A stretch of DNA of 43,574 nt. It comes from Penium margaritaceum. Its lineage: Eukaryota > Streptophyta > Zygnematophyceae > Desmidiales > Peniaceae. The stretch lies in the NCBI GenBank assembly GCA_023375785.1, contig SZWC01000096.1:527550-571123 (forward strand), written 5' to 3'. Shown in pieces: positions 19,921-30,730 of this stretch. The position numbers and the translations under genes are program-made. The notes beneath the pieces were generated by a model, which made no database searches, was not told where the DNA came from, and saw only the letters and a program-made list of their open reading frames with translations. Numbering within the stretch: position 1 is the stretch's first letter; every line of letters begins with the position of its first letter.

Positions 19921-20278
19921 TCTGGTCAAAACAAGTAAGACATGTAGTGCGCCTTTGGAATAAGTTCCCTTGGTTTTCACTGGATAGCATAGCCAGCAAA
20001 AACTACCGAGGACAACACCTTGTGGCTTAGACCTTCCAAATAAAATCTCTGAAGTAAGAGGTCAATGGGTCAAATTTTAGCCCAATGCCTAGTTTTCTTT
20101 ATGACCAAAAAGGTTAAAGGAAGGTTCTAAGAGGCAACTTGGATATTCCAATGTCCATCCTCGTGGCTCGCACCACTTGGCGATCGTAGGGAGTTGCATG
20201 TAGGTAGGATGAATAATGCAATCTAGAATGCGTGCCTGGGCTAGAAACTGGCAATAGGATTACAAAAAGTTCTCAGTT
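19904..20278 (+). mobile_element. LTR2 fragment, plus orientation
   Basis: The only plus-oriented LTR2 in the window. It covers the segment from AGTAAGTCGCCTAAGTCTGG through GACAACACCTTGTGGCTTAGACC and GGTTCTAAGAGGCAACTTGG to the start of the R/U5-like half. It is cut at 20278 by a minus LTR1. Confidence 0.78.
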
Positions 20279-21001
20279 TGTCGGAACAGGAGGAGAGAGA
20301 GAGCCTTGGAGCAGCAAACATGTAGGAGTGAAAGGGCATCACTTGTGCTGAAGAATGGTTGTTCAATCTCTTGAAATGAAGGACTTTATATGGAGGTAGA
20401 GCTAGGGCAGGTCAGCCCTCTCACAAGCCACACCACTTAGCCATGAAGGTTAAGACTCACTGACTAGAGTCCATCTCACAGAAGAGAGGAAATCAGCGTA
20501 GCAATCAAGCTGACCATTCACACACGACCTACATAGCTAGAAAATGCTCTCAAAAAACACTCATAGTGGTCACATAATCCTCAATCCCATGGAGAATTGC
20601 CATGTGTCCATGGCTAGCACAAAAGGATCTCAACTCACCTAAAAAGTAAGAAGAGGTACGTTTTTCCTAGTCAACGCACTCAGACAAGGCAATTCAAGAA
20701 TATACGACCTTTTTGGAGATTTCTCTAAAAAGGACCTCTTGCCTTTTTCTTTTCTCAGGCTAAGGCATGATGCCATCACCCATGTTCACCCGGACATCGG
20801 CGGTCCATGATCTTGGAAACATAATAATTACATATCTCTCTATCCGATTGTTGGATCGGATCAAAACTTTGATCGTGGACAATTTTCCACCTGATCTTTC
20901 TAATGGTGAATTCAGATTGACAATCGAAGCAGGCATTTGATAGTTTACTGGAACTTGCTCTTGTGGACTCAAAACTGAGCTAGATGGCTCCTTTCTGAAT
21001 A
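20279..21001 (-). mobile_element. LTR1 (3' LTR of element J)
   Basis: A full-length minus LTR1 from TGTCGGAACAGGAGGAG to CTTTCTGAATA, both ends slightly changed. It is followed by a worn polypurine tract (21002-21013) and RNase H on the minus strand. Confidence 0.9.
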
Positions 21002-21013
21002 ATTTTGCACTTT

Positions 21014-22018
21014 ACCGCAGCCAGAGTAGGCTGAGTCCACATGCCTTTATGTTGAAGGCCTGCTTCTCACGGGTCAGTTGCTTGGTACAAGAATAAGTGA
21101 CCTGCTTGCTTGTTGGAATGATATGCAATGTGAATGTCCTTGGTGCGTTCATGGTGCTCAAGATTCTTGGCGAGTACAATTGCGCTCTGGTTGTCGACCC
21201 AAATAGGAACAAGAATTGCTACACTCCCACCCATCTTTGCCATGAGATGCCATGAGCCAAACGGCTTCTTTGGCTCTAAAAGTGAGAAAGACGTATTCAG
21301 CTTCCATGCTAGAGGTGGCCACGACCACCTTCCGCTTGCTACACCAGCTAATGGCCCGGCCATTCATAAGGAACACATGTGTGGAGATGGACTTACGGAC
21401 CTCAGGGTTTGAAGTTCTGTCTACATTTATATAGCCGGTTATGTTGTTGTCATTGTTGTTGTAGATGATATCATTGAAAATGGTTCCAGCAAGGTAGCGA
21501 AAGATCTAGTTTTCTGCCTTGTGGTACTCACGACTGGGATGTGCCACGTGCTGGCTCACAGTGCTCACAACCTCTCCAAGATCCGGCCTGGTTACCACCA
21601 TCAGGTACATGAGACCTCCAAGGACGCTCTGTTACTTTTGCCGCTCACGTACATCTCTTCTCCATTGAAGCTGACAAGGTACTACCATGTCTCTAGCGGC
21701 GTGCAGATGAGTTTGGCCTCTGGCATGCCAAACCGCTACAAGAAATCCTTGACATAACGAATTTGCTCTAGTGAAGGAGAGCGTGATTTACGATCATGCA
21801 TAATCGAGATGCCAAGGAAATATGACACCTATCCGAGATCGGACATCTAGAAGTACTCATGCATGGCCTCATTGAACCCTTGCAGAGCAAACATGGTGTT
21901 GGAAAGAAGGACCATGTCATCCACATAGATGATGATGATGAGTACCTCATGACCATGCTGCCACCAAGAGATGCAATAGTCACACTTTATGCGCTCAAAC
22001 CCCATGTATTATAGCGCC
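21014..22018 (-). pseudogene. Copia reverse transcriptase and RNase H, element J
   Basis: Minus-strand pol from the RT finger/palm to the end of RNase H. Landmarks include an intact catalytic box YVDDM (about 21910-21924), SDLG-SYFLGIS, MYLMVVTRPDLGEVVSTVSQH, WCSKRKVVVATSSMEAEYVFLTF, the DNQSAIVLAKNLEHHERTKDI block and HIAYH. A deletion after IAYH removes the VQEG segment, so HSNKQ follows directly. At its upstream end (22018, in the MGFERIKCDY block) it stops at the U3 tip of a plus LTR1 belonging to element K. The upstream half of J is not found later in the window. Confidence 0.9.
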
Positions 22019-22123
22019 GTTTGGAAAAGTGCCATCCGGCTTAGTTTTAGGTCCATATGAGAATGTTCCACGAAACTACCAGATACCTACTCTGATTTTC
22101 AATCCAACTACTTAATTGGAAAG
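22019..22123 (+). mobile_element. LTR1 of element K, left part (split LTR)
   Basis: The first 105 bases of a plus LTR1, from GTTTGGAAAAGTGCCATCC to CTTAATTGGAAAG. It is cut there by element H. The missing remainder resumes at 33964 at exactly the next LTR position. GAAAG (22119-22123) is repeated at 33964-33968 as the target duplication. Confidence 0.92.
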
Positions 22124-22833
22124 TGTTGGAACTGGAGGAGAGAGGGAGCCTTGGAGCAGCAAGTATGTGGGACTAGAAGGGCATCACATGTGCTAAAGAA
22201 TGGTTGTTGAATCACTCAAAGTGACGGAGTACATATAGAACTAGAGCTTGAGCAAGTCAGCCCTGTCATAAGCCACACCACTTAGCCATGGAGACTAAGG
22301 CTCACATACTAGAGTCCATAATCTCACACAAGAGAGGAAATCAGCCTTGCAATCAGGCTTACCACTCACACATGACCTGGAGGGCTAGAATATACTCTAA
22401 TGGCATACTCGTAGGGTCACATAACCCACAATCCCATGGAGAATCGCCACGCAAGGATCTCACCTCACCTAAAAAGTAACGAAAGGTACCTTTTTCCTCG
22501 TAAACACACTCTGACAATGCAACCCAAGAATGTAGGTCCTTTTTGGATATTTCTCCCATCAGGTCTTGACCCTGGACCTCTTCCCTTTTTCTTTTCACAG
22601 ACTAAGGCATGGAGTCATCGCCCATGTTCACCCAGATATCGGCGGTCGATGACCCCGAAAAGTCCAAAAATTCATATCTCCTAATCCAACCGTTGCATTT
22701 GCCTCAAAACTGGACCGAAGGCATTTTCCCACCTGATCGTTTTAACGGTAAACTTAGATAGACCATCAGAGCACGCTTCTAGTAGTTTGCTCGTGTGGAC
22801 CTGAAACTGAGCCGCATGGCTCTTTTTCCAGCA
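22124..22833 (-). mobile_element. LTR1 (3' LTR of element H)
   Basis: A complete minus LTR1 from TGTTGGAACTGGAGG to TTTTTCCAGCA, followed by a polypurine tract (22834-22845) and RNase H. It is the outer left end of element H, whose right end is the LTR remnant at 33884-33963. Confidence 0.93.
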
Positions 22834-22845
22834 ATCTCCCACGTT

Positions 22846-24183
22846 GTCGTAGTTAGAGCGGGTTGAGTCCACATGCCTTCATGGTGAGTTCCTGCATCTC
22901 ACGGGTCACTGGCTCGGTAGAAAAATCAGCGACCTGCTTGCTGTTTGGAGTAAACTCTAGCTTGATAGCACCCTCGTGCACCATGTGCCTGATGAAGTGA
23001 TATGCGAAGTCAATGTGCTTGGTGCATGCATGGTGCTCAGGATTCTTTGCGAGTGCGATTCTGCTCTGGTTGTCGACGTGGAAAGGAATTGGAACTGCTG
23101 CGCTGCCACTCATCCTTGCCATGAAACGCTGAAGCCAAGCTACTTCCTTCGCTCCAAAGCTGAGAGAGACGTACTCAGCTTCCGTGCTTGAGGTGGCCAC
23201 GACCACCAGCCGCATGCTGTATCAGCTGATGGTCCCACCATTCATGAGGAACACATGTCCAGAGATGGATTTACAGTCGTCAACGTTTGAAGCCCAATCC
23301 GCGTCTTTGTAGCCAATGATATTGTTATAGTTGCTGTTGTAGGTGATGCCGATGTTGATGGTTCCAGTAAGGCAGCAGAAGATGCGTTTCATTCCCTTTT
23401 GGTGCTCAGGTCTGGAGTTTGCCATGTGCTGGCTCACAGCGCTAAGAGCCTGTGCAAGGTCCGGCCTGGTTGCAACTATCAGGTACATGAGATTGCAGAC
23501 GATGCTCTGGTACTTCTACCACTCAGCTACATCTGCTTCTCCACTCAAGCTCACGTAGTACTGACGCGTGTCCAGCGGCGTACCGATGGATTTGGCCTCT
23601 GTCATGCCCAACCGCTGCAAAACATCCTTGATGTAGCGGCTCTGCTCTAGCGTGAGAGAGCGTGATTTGCAGTCATGTATGATCTGGATACCGAGGAAGT
23701 ATGATGCCTCCCCGAGATCAGACATCTCCAAGCGTTCCTGCATGGCCTCCTCGAACTCCTACAGTGCAAACATGCTGTTGGAAAGGAGGAGCATATCATC
23801 CACATAAACGATGATAATGAGCACCTCATGACCATATTGCCAGCGATAGACACTATAGTCACACTCACTGCACTCAAATCCCATGTACTACAACGCCGCA
23901 TCCAATTTTTGGTTCCAAGTACGCGAAACTTACTTGAGGCCGTACAACGACTTGTGGAGATTGCAAACCAGGTGTTCATGGCCATCCATGACGAATCCCT
24001 CCGGCTGCTCGATGTAGATTTCCTCCTCAAAGTCACCGTTCAAGAATGCCGTCTTGACATCAATGTGGTGAATCTCGAAGTCCTCAGCCCCAACATAAGA
24101 AAGAAGCATGCACACAGAGACAAACTTTGCAACAGGAGCAAAGGTTTTCACGTAGTCGATGCCTTCCTGCTTTGAGTAGCCCT
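22846..24183 (-). pseudogene. Copia reverse transcriptase and RNase H, element H
   Basis: Well-kept minus-strand pol. From high coordinates come KGYSKQEGIDYVKTFAPVAKFVS (split by element L at its start), IHHIDVKTAFLNGDFEEEIY, MEQ-like [25 protein letters not shown], the intact box VYVDDMLLLSNS (about 23795), EMSDLGEASYFLGIQII, SRYIKDVLQRLGM, SIGTPLDTRQYYVSL, the SIVCNLMYLIVATRPDLAQAL block and INIGITYNSNYNN. RNase H follows with SSTEAEYVSLSFGAKEVAWLQ in two short pieces and KHIDFAYHFIRHMVHEGA. Only scattered stops and frame changes break it. The RT is cut at Gly-Tyr-Ser by the 5' LTR of element L. The rest of H upstream is deleted except for its LTR tip. Confidence 0.93.
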
Positions 24184-24916
24184 TGTTGGAAAAGGAGCCA
24201 TCCGCCTTAGTTTCAGGTCCACAGGAGCAAGTTCCAGGAAACTACCAGATGCCTACTTCGATGGTCGATCCGACTTCATCATCACCAAATCTTTCTGGTG
24301 GCAAAATGTCCACGGTCCAAGTTTGAGGCCGATCCAACGGTCGGATTGGGAGATATGAATTTTCAAAGTTTTCGGGGTCATCGACCATCAATATCCAGGT
24401 TAGCATGGGTGATGCCTTAGCCTGAGAAAAGAAAAATGCAAGAGGTCAAGGGTCAAGACCTGATGGGAGAAATATCCAAAAAGGTGCTAGATTCTTGGGT
24501 TCCCTTGTTAGAGTGTACTGACCAGGAAAACAGGTACTTCTCCTTACTTTCTAGGTGAGGTGAGATCCTTGTGTACTAACCATGGATACATGGACATTCT
24601 CCATAGGATTGTGGATTATGTGACCACTAGGAGTGTGCCTTCAGAGAATTTTGTAACTCTTTAGGTCGTGTGTTAGTGGTCCGCCTGATTTCTAGGCTGA
24701 TTTCCTCCCTTGTGTGAAATAATGGACAGTAGTGTGTGAGCCTTAGCCTCCATGGCTAACTGGTGTGGCTTGTCAGAGGGCTGACTTGTCCAAGCTCTAG
24801 CTCTATGTGTACTCCATCATTTTGAGTGATTCAACAACCATTCCTCAGCACAAGTGATGCCCTCCAGTCCCACATGCTCGCTGCTCCAACGCTCCCGCTC
24901 TCCTCCAGTTCCAACA
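24184..24916 (+). mobile_element. LTR1 (5' LTR of element L)
   Basis: A complete 733-bp plus LTR1 with both ends intact (TGTTGGAAAAGGAGCC ... TCCAGTTCCAACA). On the left it sits antisense in the RT of H. On the right it is joined directly to gag of L: the primer site and leader are missing. Confidence 0.92.
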
Positions 24917-25098
24917 GGCAAAAGACATCACCGCAGCAGAGGTGGTGACGCTGCAGAAAGTTGCAGCAGATGCATGTTCATCTACAACTACAGCAGCAGC
25001 ATATTAGGAGTGGAAGAAGGACACGCAGGCCTGCTGGCTTGTCAATACCATCTGCGACCTGCATCTTCAGTAAGTGAGTGACAAGGCTATTGCAAAAG
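24917..25098 (+). pseudogene. Copia gag fragment, element L
   Basis: A plus-strand Gag piece of about 60 codons: QAKDITAAEVVTLQKVAADA, then SSTTTAAAY, a stop, EWKKDTQACWLV, TICDLHLQ, a stop, and SDKAIAK. It corresponds to Gag residues about 60-120 of element K (35380-35560). The upstream part with leader and primer site is absent, and at 25098 it is cut by element E. The continuation of L is found only from pol onward at 31462, so about 2.3 kb of gag, protease and integrase were lost. Confidence 0.85.
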
Positions 25099-25836
25099 TG
25101 TTGGAACTAGAGGAGAGAGGGAGCCTTGGAGTAGCAAGCATTTAGGACTGGAAGGGCATCACTTGTGCTGAAGAATGGTTGTTGAATCACTCAAAATAAT
25201 GGAGTACATATAGAGCTAAAGCTTGGGCAAGTCAGCCCTCTCATAAGCCGCACCACTTAGCCATAGAGGCTAAGGCTTACACACTACAGTTCATAATCTC
25301 AAACAAGGGAGGAAATCAGCCTAGCAATGAGGCTGACCTATCACATACAACCTAGAGAGCTAGAAAATACTCCCATGGCAGACTCCTAGTGGTCACATAA
25401 TCCACAATCCCATGGAGAATTGCCATGTATCCATGGCTAGCACACAAGGATCTCACCTCACCTAAAACGTAATGAGAGGTACCTGTTTCCTAGTCAGTAC
25501 ACTCTGACAAGGCAATCCAAGAATCTAGGACCTTTTTGGATATTTCTCCCATCCGGTCTTGACCGTGGATCTCTTGCCTTTTCCTTTTCTCAGGCTAAGG
25601 CATGGTGCCATCGCCCATGGTCAACCGGATATCGACGGTCGACGACTACGAAAACTTCGAAAATTCATATATCCTAATCCAACCGTTGGATCGGCCTCAA
25701 ACTTCAAATGTAGACAGTTTGCCACCTGATCTTTCAAATGAGGATATGGGATCAACGATCGGAGGAAGCATCTGGTAGTTTCCTGGAACTTGCTCCTCTG
25801 GACATGAAACTGAGCCGGATGGCTCCTTTCCCAACA
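25099..25836 (-). mobile_element. LTR1, 3' LTR of element E
   Basis: TGTTGGAACTAGAGGAG to CCTTTCCCAACA, 738 bp, next to the polypurine tract. Confidence 0.95.
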
Positions 25837-25848
25837 ATCTCCAACTTT
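25837..25848 (-). promoter_or_regulatory. Polypurine tract, element E
   Basis: AAAGTTGGAGAT on the minus strand, one change from the family form, abutting the LTR end. Confidence 0.85.
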
Positions 25849-27190
25849 GTCACAGTCAAAGTGGACTGAGTCCACATGCCTTCATGTAAAACTGCTGCTT
25901 CTCAAGGGTCACTCGCTTCGTGCAGAAATCAGCGACCTGCTTGGTGGTCGGAGTAAACTCTCGCTTGATAGCACCCTCTTGCACCATGTGCCCGATGAAG
26001 TGATATGCTATGTCAATGTGCTTGGTACGTGCATGGTGCTCAAGATTCTTGGCGAGTGCAATTGCGCTCTGATTGTCGACGCACACAGGAACTAGAAATG
26101 CAGCACTCCCACTCATCTCTGCCATGAGACGCTCCAGCCAAAGTTGTTCCTTGGCTCCAAAGGTGAGAGAGACGTACTCAGCTTCCGTGCTTCACGAGGC
26201 CACGACCACTTGCCGCTTGCTGCACCAGCTGATGGCCCCACGATTCATGAGGAATACATATCCAGAGATGACTTGCGGTCCTCCAGGTTTGAAACCCAAT
26301 CTGCGTCAGTTTAGCCCATGATGTTGTTGTTGTTGCCGCTGTAGGTGATGCCGATATTGATGGTTCCGCAGCAAGGTAGCACAAGATGCGCTTGGTTGCC
26401 TTCTGGTGCTCTGGTCTGGGATTGGACATGTGATGGCTCACAGCGGTAACACCTTGTGCGAGGTCCGACCTGGTTGCCACCTTTAGGTACATCAGGCTGC
26501 CAACGACGCTCTGGTACTTCTGCCGCTCAGATGCATTTGCTTCTCTATTGAAGCTCACGAGGTATTGCCGCGTCTCCAGCGGCGCGCCGATGGGTTTGGC
26601 CTCTACCATGTCAAACTGGTGCAAAACATCCTTGATGTAGCGGCTCTGTTGCAGCAAGAGAGAGCGTGATTTGAGGTCACGCGTGATCTCGATTCCGATG
26701 AAGTATGATGCCTCCCCGAGATCAGACATCTGGAAGCGTTTTTGCATGGCCTCCTTGAATTCCTGTTGTGCAGACATGCTGTTGGAGAGGATGAGCATGT
26801 CGTTCACATACACAATGATGATGAGGATCTCATGCTCATGCTACCAGCAATACACGCTGTAGTCACACTCGTTGCGTTCGAACCCCATGCACTGCAACGC
26901 CGCATCCGACTTCTGGTTCGAAGCACGCGACGCTTGCGTGAGGCCGTACTGCGACTTCTGTAGCTTGCAAACCAGGTGTTCCTCACCATCCATGATGAAC
27001 TCCTCCGGATGGTCCATGTAAATCTCCTTTTCAAAGTCACCGTTCAGTAACGCTGTCTTGACGTCCATGTGGTGGACCTCAAAGTCCTCTGCAGCTACAT
27101 AGGAAAGGAGCGTACGCCCAGAGGCAATTTTTGCAATAGGAACAAAGGTTTCCGTCTAGTCGATGCCTTCCTACTACGAGTAGCCCTTAG
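25849..27190 (-). pseudogene. Copia reverse transcriptase and RNase H, element E
   Basis: Minus-strand RT and RNase H. From high coordinates: LVAKGYS (27175-27195), DVKTALLNGDFEKEIYMDHPEEFIMDG, SQYGLTQASRASNQKSDAALQCMGFE, CDYSVYCW, the box VYVNDMLILSNS (about 26800; first catalytic Asp changed to Asn), QMSDLGEASYFIGIEITRD, SRYIKDVLHQFDM, GAPLETRQYLVSF, SVVGSLMYLKVATRSDLAQGV, then RNase H with WCSKRQVVVAS and a disturbed TEAEY, DNQSAIALAKNLEHHARTKHI and AYHFIGHMVQEGA, ending KQVADFCTKRVT. The longest open stretch is 26178-26813. Stops and a frame change near 26330 break it, and the lost Asp would abolish polymerase activity. Confidence 0.93.
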
Positions 27191-28640
27191 CAACGAGCCT
27201 TGCCTTGTACTTTTCCAAGTTGCCATCTGCTCCCCGCTTTTTCTTGAACACCCACTTGCACTTGATCACCTTACGACCAGGTGGACGCTCAGTCAGCTCC
27301 CACGTAGCTTTGTCGAGCTGCGACTGTATCTCGTGCTGCACAGCTTGTGCCCAATCTACTGCATCTGGTGCAGCCATGGCCTCCTTGTGGGACGTCGGCT
27401 CATCAGAGTCTGCTGCAACTGCGACGTTCATCTGGTCCAGTTTCTGGAGCATCCTGAAATACACGCGCTGACCAGGCTTGTAGCGCACCTTGAGAGGGTA
27501 TCCTCGACCAAGTGCTGGAGCGTTAGCAGGCGCGTGGCGCGGTGTTGCTGGCACCACTGCTTCTGGTGATGGTGGTACATGTTCTTCCTCTCCTTCTGCC
27601 GATGAGGCCGTTGTATCCGTTGCATCAGACATGGGAGAATAGACTGGTTTTCCCACTGTCATAGTGGAGGAAGGATCAGAGCGGCTGGGTCAAGAAGGAT
27701 ATCAGCTCCCACTGCCACGTCAGCTACTGCTTCTGCTGCTTCTTCAGAGATAATGTTAGTGCCGATGACGTTGCTCTCGTTGAAGATGTCCTTGGAGATG
27801 ATGACGTGGCCTGTATCTCCTCGTAGAGGTGATACACCTTGCTTGTCAGGTCATAGTCGATCATCAGCATTTGCACGCTCTTCGCGTCCCATTTGAGCCG
27901 CTTCTCCTTTGCCACGTACATATGCGCCAAGTTGCCAAACGCGGGAAGATGACCCACGCTTGGATTTCTACTGAACCATACCTGGTAAGGCGTCATCTGC
28001 TCTAGGGCCTTAGTTGGAGTGCGATTCTTCATGTATACCGTAGCACTCACTACTTCGGCCCAAAACTCGTAGGTCAGCGTAGCTGCCTATAGCATGGAGC
28101 GCGCAGACTCAACGATGGTGGGGTTGGCACATTCTGCTACGCCAATCTGCCGCGGCGAGGATGGCGCGATACGCTGCGCCTTGAAGCCTGCTGCTGCAAG
28201 GTAGTCCTGGAACTCCTTGCTCAGGTACTCTTCACCGCGGTCGTTACGCAGCGCCTGGATTGTCTTGCTAGTCTGGTTCTCTGACATGGCCTTGAACTCC
28301 TTGAACCTGTGAAAACACTGGTCTTTGGAGGAAAGGAAGTACACAACAGTGTAATGGCTGAAGTCATCAATGAAGGTGTGAAAATACCTAGAGTCTCCAA
28401 AACTCTTCGTCTGCATCGAGCCACACAAGTCTGTGTGGACCAGCTCCAGCACCTCTTTTGAGCTCTCCCCTGTTGCAAAGAACGCCTTGCCATGCTTCTT
28501 CCCCTCAAATAGCGGATGCGCAACTGGTCATAGTTAGAGATGTTGGGCAAGTCACGCACCATCTGCTTCGTTTGAAGTTGTTGCAAGGCGTGCATGTCTA
28601 TATGGTCGTAGCGCGCATGCCAGATTTCGCCATCTATGGC
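27191..28640 (-). pseudogene. Copia integrase and linker, element E
   Basis: From about 28640 downward on the minus strand: the zinc-binding start (HIDMHALQQLQTKQMVRDLP), LELVHTDLCGSMQTKSFGDSRYF with the first catalytic Asp, [44 protein letters not shown] (second Asp), [23 protein letters not shown] (the third residue, Glu, is kept in VAE), NRTPTKALEQMTPYQVWFSRNPSVGHL and the C-terminal KRLKWDAKSVQMLMI, VYHLYEE. Then comes the acidic linker with TTASSAEGEEEHVPPSP and YPLKVRYKPGQRVYFRML, ending [22 protein letters not shown] at the RT boundary. One-base losses near 27800 and stops make it inactive. In a live copy it would insert the cDNA and duplicate 5 bp. Confidence 0.93.
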
Positions 28641-29125
28641 TTAGACCACTACTGCAAGACTCTGCTCGCGTGGGATCTTGGTCGCTCCCAGCAGGTGGTA
28701 CATGTCGCGTTCCTTCACCGACTTGGCCAACTCCTTTCCGGTTTCCTTGTCTAGGATGTAGCCATAGTCGTCGTCAAAGACGATGCGCTGTCCTGTGTTG
28801 GCGAGAGAGGACACTCAGAGAAGGTTGAACGCAACAGTAAGAACATACAGCACGCCACGGAACCCTCCCACTTCAATGCCACGTTGGGTCTCCAATCACA
28901 TCTCCACAATCCCAATCCCCTCAGCATATATCACAAGATCATCGCCCAAAGCAATCGGACGGGGGAGAATGCAGAGCAGCTGCGTAAACCATTTCTTGTG
29001 GTGCGTCAGGCTCTTGGTACACCCAGAGTCCTTGTACCACGCCAGATTCGCCTTCTCCTTCTGCGACATGTCAGACTTCGCCATGAAGAGGTAGTCGCAC
29101 ACCTCCTTGGCAACGTTCATGTTGC
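28641..29125 (-). pseudogene. Copia aspartic protease, element E
   Basis: Minus-strand protease. It is the only one in the window with the intact active-site motif: LAWYKDSGCTKSLTHHKKWF at about 28990-29045. Downstream are ILPRPIALGDDLVIYAEGIGIV, the VLYV-like segment, and the FDDDYGYILDKETGKELAKS block up to 28690. Just upstream is CHFGNMNVAKEVCDYLFMAKSDMSQ, which resembles a zinc knuckle that has lost its second Cys and its His. The protease would cut the Gag-Pol polyprotein. The reading frame is broken near 28890 and 28800. Confidence 0.9.
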
Positions 29126-30082
29126 CAAAATGACACACGCCGGTCTGGTTCTGCTGCTGCTGCTGCTGCTGCTGACCTTGCTATGACTTCTGCTGCTGTT
29201 GTTGTGGAGATTGTTGCTTTTGCGGTTGCTATTGCTGCTCCTTCTGGTCCCTCTTGAACTTGAAGCACTCTTTGTTGTACTGCCCCTCTTTCTGGCAATA
29301 GTGGTACTTGTCCTTCTTCTTGCCTCTCTGTAGCCCAGACTGCTGCTGTTGCTCGTTGCGTGATCCCATGGCCATGAAAGCTGCTTCACTGCTGCTATTG
29401 CAGCCATTGCGCTCTGCGGCATTGGGACGCAATTCTACCTCCACCAGGAGCGTGCAAATGAAGTCCAGGTCGAGAGTCCGCTTGCACTCCAATGTCTCTC
29501 GCACCGCATCATTGCTCGTTCGGAGTCCCCTCAACAAGAGGAGGACGAAGCGCGTGTCTTCCACAATATTGCCGGTCGCTTTCAGCTGCTTCGCTAGCTC
29601 CTTTGCCCTGTCCAAGTACGCCTCCATCCCTTTGCCACCCTGCATTTTCAACGCCATCATCTTCTCCTCCAAAAACATGAGGAATGTTTGATCCTTGCTC
29701 CCATACTTCTTGCACAACGTGTCCCATCCCTCTTTTAAAGTGGCCTTGTGACTCACGTACTGAAGATGCGAGTTGGAGATGGTGTTGACAAGCAGCCTAT
29801 AGGCCTGCCTGTCCTTCTTCTTCTACTCCTCATATGCTGGTGCTACAGTTGTAGATGAATCTGCATTTTCTGCACTTTTCTGCGGCATCTTCCCACCACC
29901 ACCTATGCTGTGGTGATGCCTTTTGCCTGTGGAGGCGGAGCGCGCTCGTCACCGCTCACCACCATCCACAAGCCCCTCTCCTCCAAAAGGAGGCGAATAT
30001 GGATCTTCCAAAACGAGAAGTTGGACCATCCTTCCAGCCTCTCCAAGGGCTGGGCTGTTTTTACCACACCTGGTGCTGCCAT
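29126..30082 (-). pseudogene. Copia gag with zinc knuckle and Gln-rich tail, element E
   Basis: Gag on the minus strand, with ATG at 30080-30082 (MAAPGVVKTAQPLERLEGW, then FSFWKIHIRLLLEERGLW). A stop and frame shifts near 29900 interrupt it. The open stretch 29229-29756 holds the Gag core (KKYGSKDQTFLMFLEEKMMA, RAKELAKQLKATGNIVED, ALRNAAERNGCNSSSEAAFM-type segment) and a zinc knuckle, YHYCQKEGQYNKEC, in which the first Cys is Tyr and the His is Gln. After it comes a Gln/Ser-rich tail encoded in part by eight CTG units (29151-29174 on the plus strand). Gag would build the particle and bind RNA. Confidence 0.92.
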
Positions 30083-30716
30083 TTTGAGCCTTGGTGATGC
30101 TCAGCGCTGCCCTTCAGTGGCGGCGCTACCCCAATTTCTGCTGCTACTTCTGCCAGAAATCTGTCTAAAAGAAAATGGAATGTAGATTCAAGCAATCTTC
30201 GAATTCGGAAAAACTGAGCCCACCACTGGAACTTTCAGCTCAAAACCTTTCAGATCAACCCATAGAATAGGGTCATCAACAGGGGATTTTGAAAGATATA
30301 CCCTCTTGAAAACAGGATATGCTTTCTGCTCCTACTCTAGCTCACACCAGCCACCTTGTAAACGGCGTTTCTCCCAAATGTACCAATGGAATGCAAATGT
30401 TTTTGCACCAATGGCAAGTTTAGGAAACATACTTTAATTTGTATGTGCTACTTTTGAAATTTGACAAAGAAACAAGAGGGTTATGGTCATCACAAGGTGA
30501 CAGCCTTACTCAGAGAGAAGAGTGTAGCCCTGGCTAGTCTCGCTTTGAGCATACCTCTCAATCCCACAGTTGGATCTTCAAAATCTTGGGCTTGTTGGAA
30601 AGCTTGTCTCCTAAACGTGACGATCTATTGGTTGATTGTCAAATTTGATGAAGGTTGCACCCCAACCCGTCCCTCTCAAAGTGACGGCCTGTGCTGGTCG
30701 AAAGTAGCAAAACTTG
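30083..30716 (-). other. 5' untranslated leader of element E
   Basis: About 630 bases between primer site and gag start, co-linear with 34614-35197 and 36611-37240. The plus-strand frames here (for example 30461-30817, which crosses into the LTR) are antisense accidents. Confidence 0.85.
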
Positions 30717-30730
30717 GCTCTGATACCAAG
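30717..30730 (-). promoter_or_regulatory. Primer-binding site, initiator tRNA-Met (element E)
   Basis: CTTGGTATCAGAGC on the minus strand (extending to CCAA), perfect, next to the LTR end. Confidence 0.93.

Noticed and set aside
29151..29174. The CTG run as an unstable microsatellite.
   Set aside because: Only eight units, within a degenerate Gln-rich gag tail. Other copies have shorter interrupted versions.
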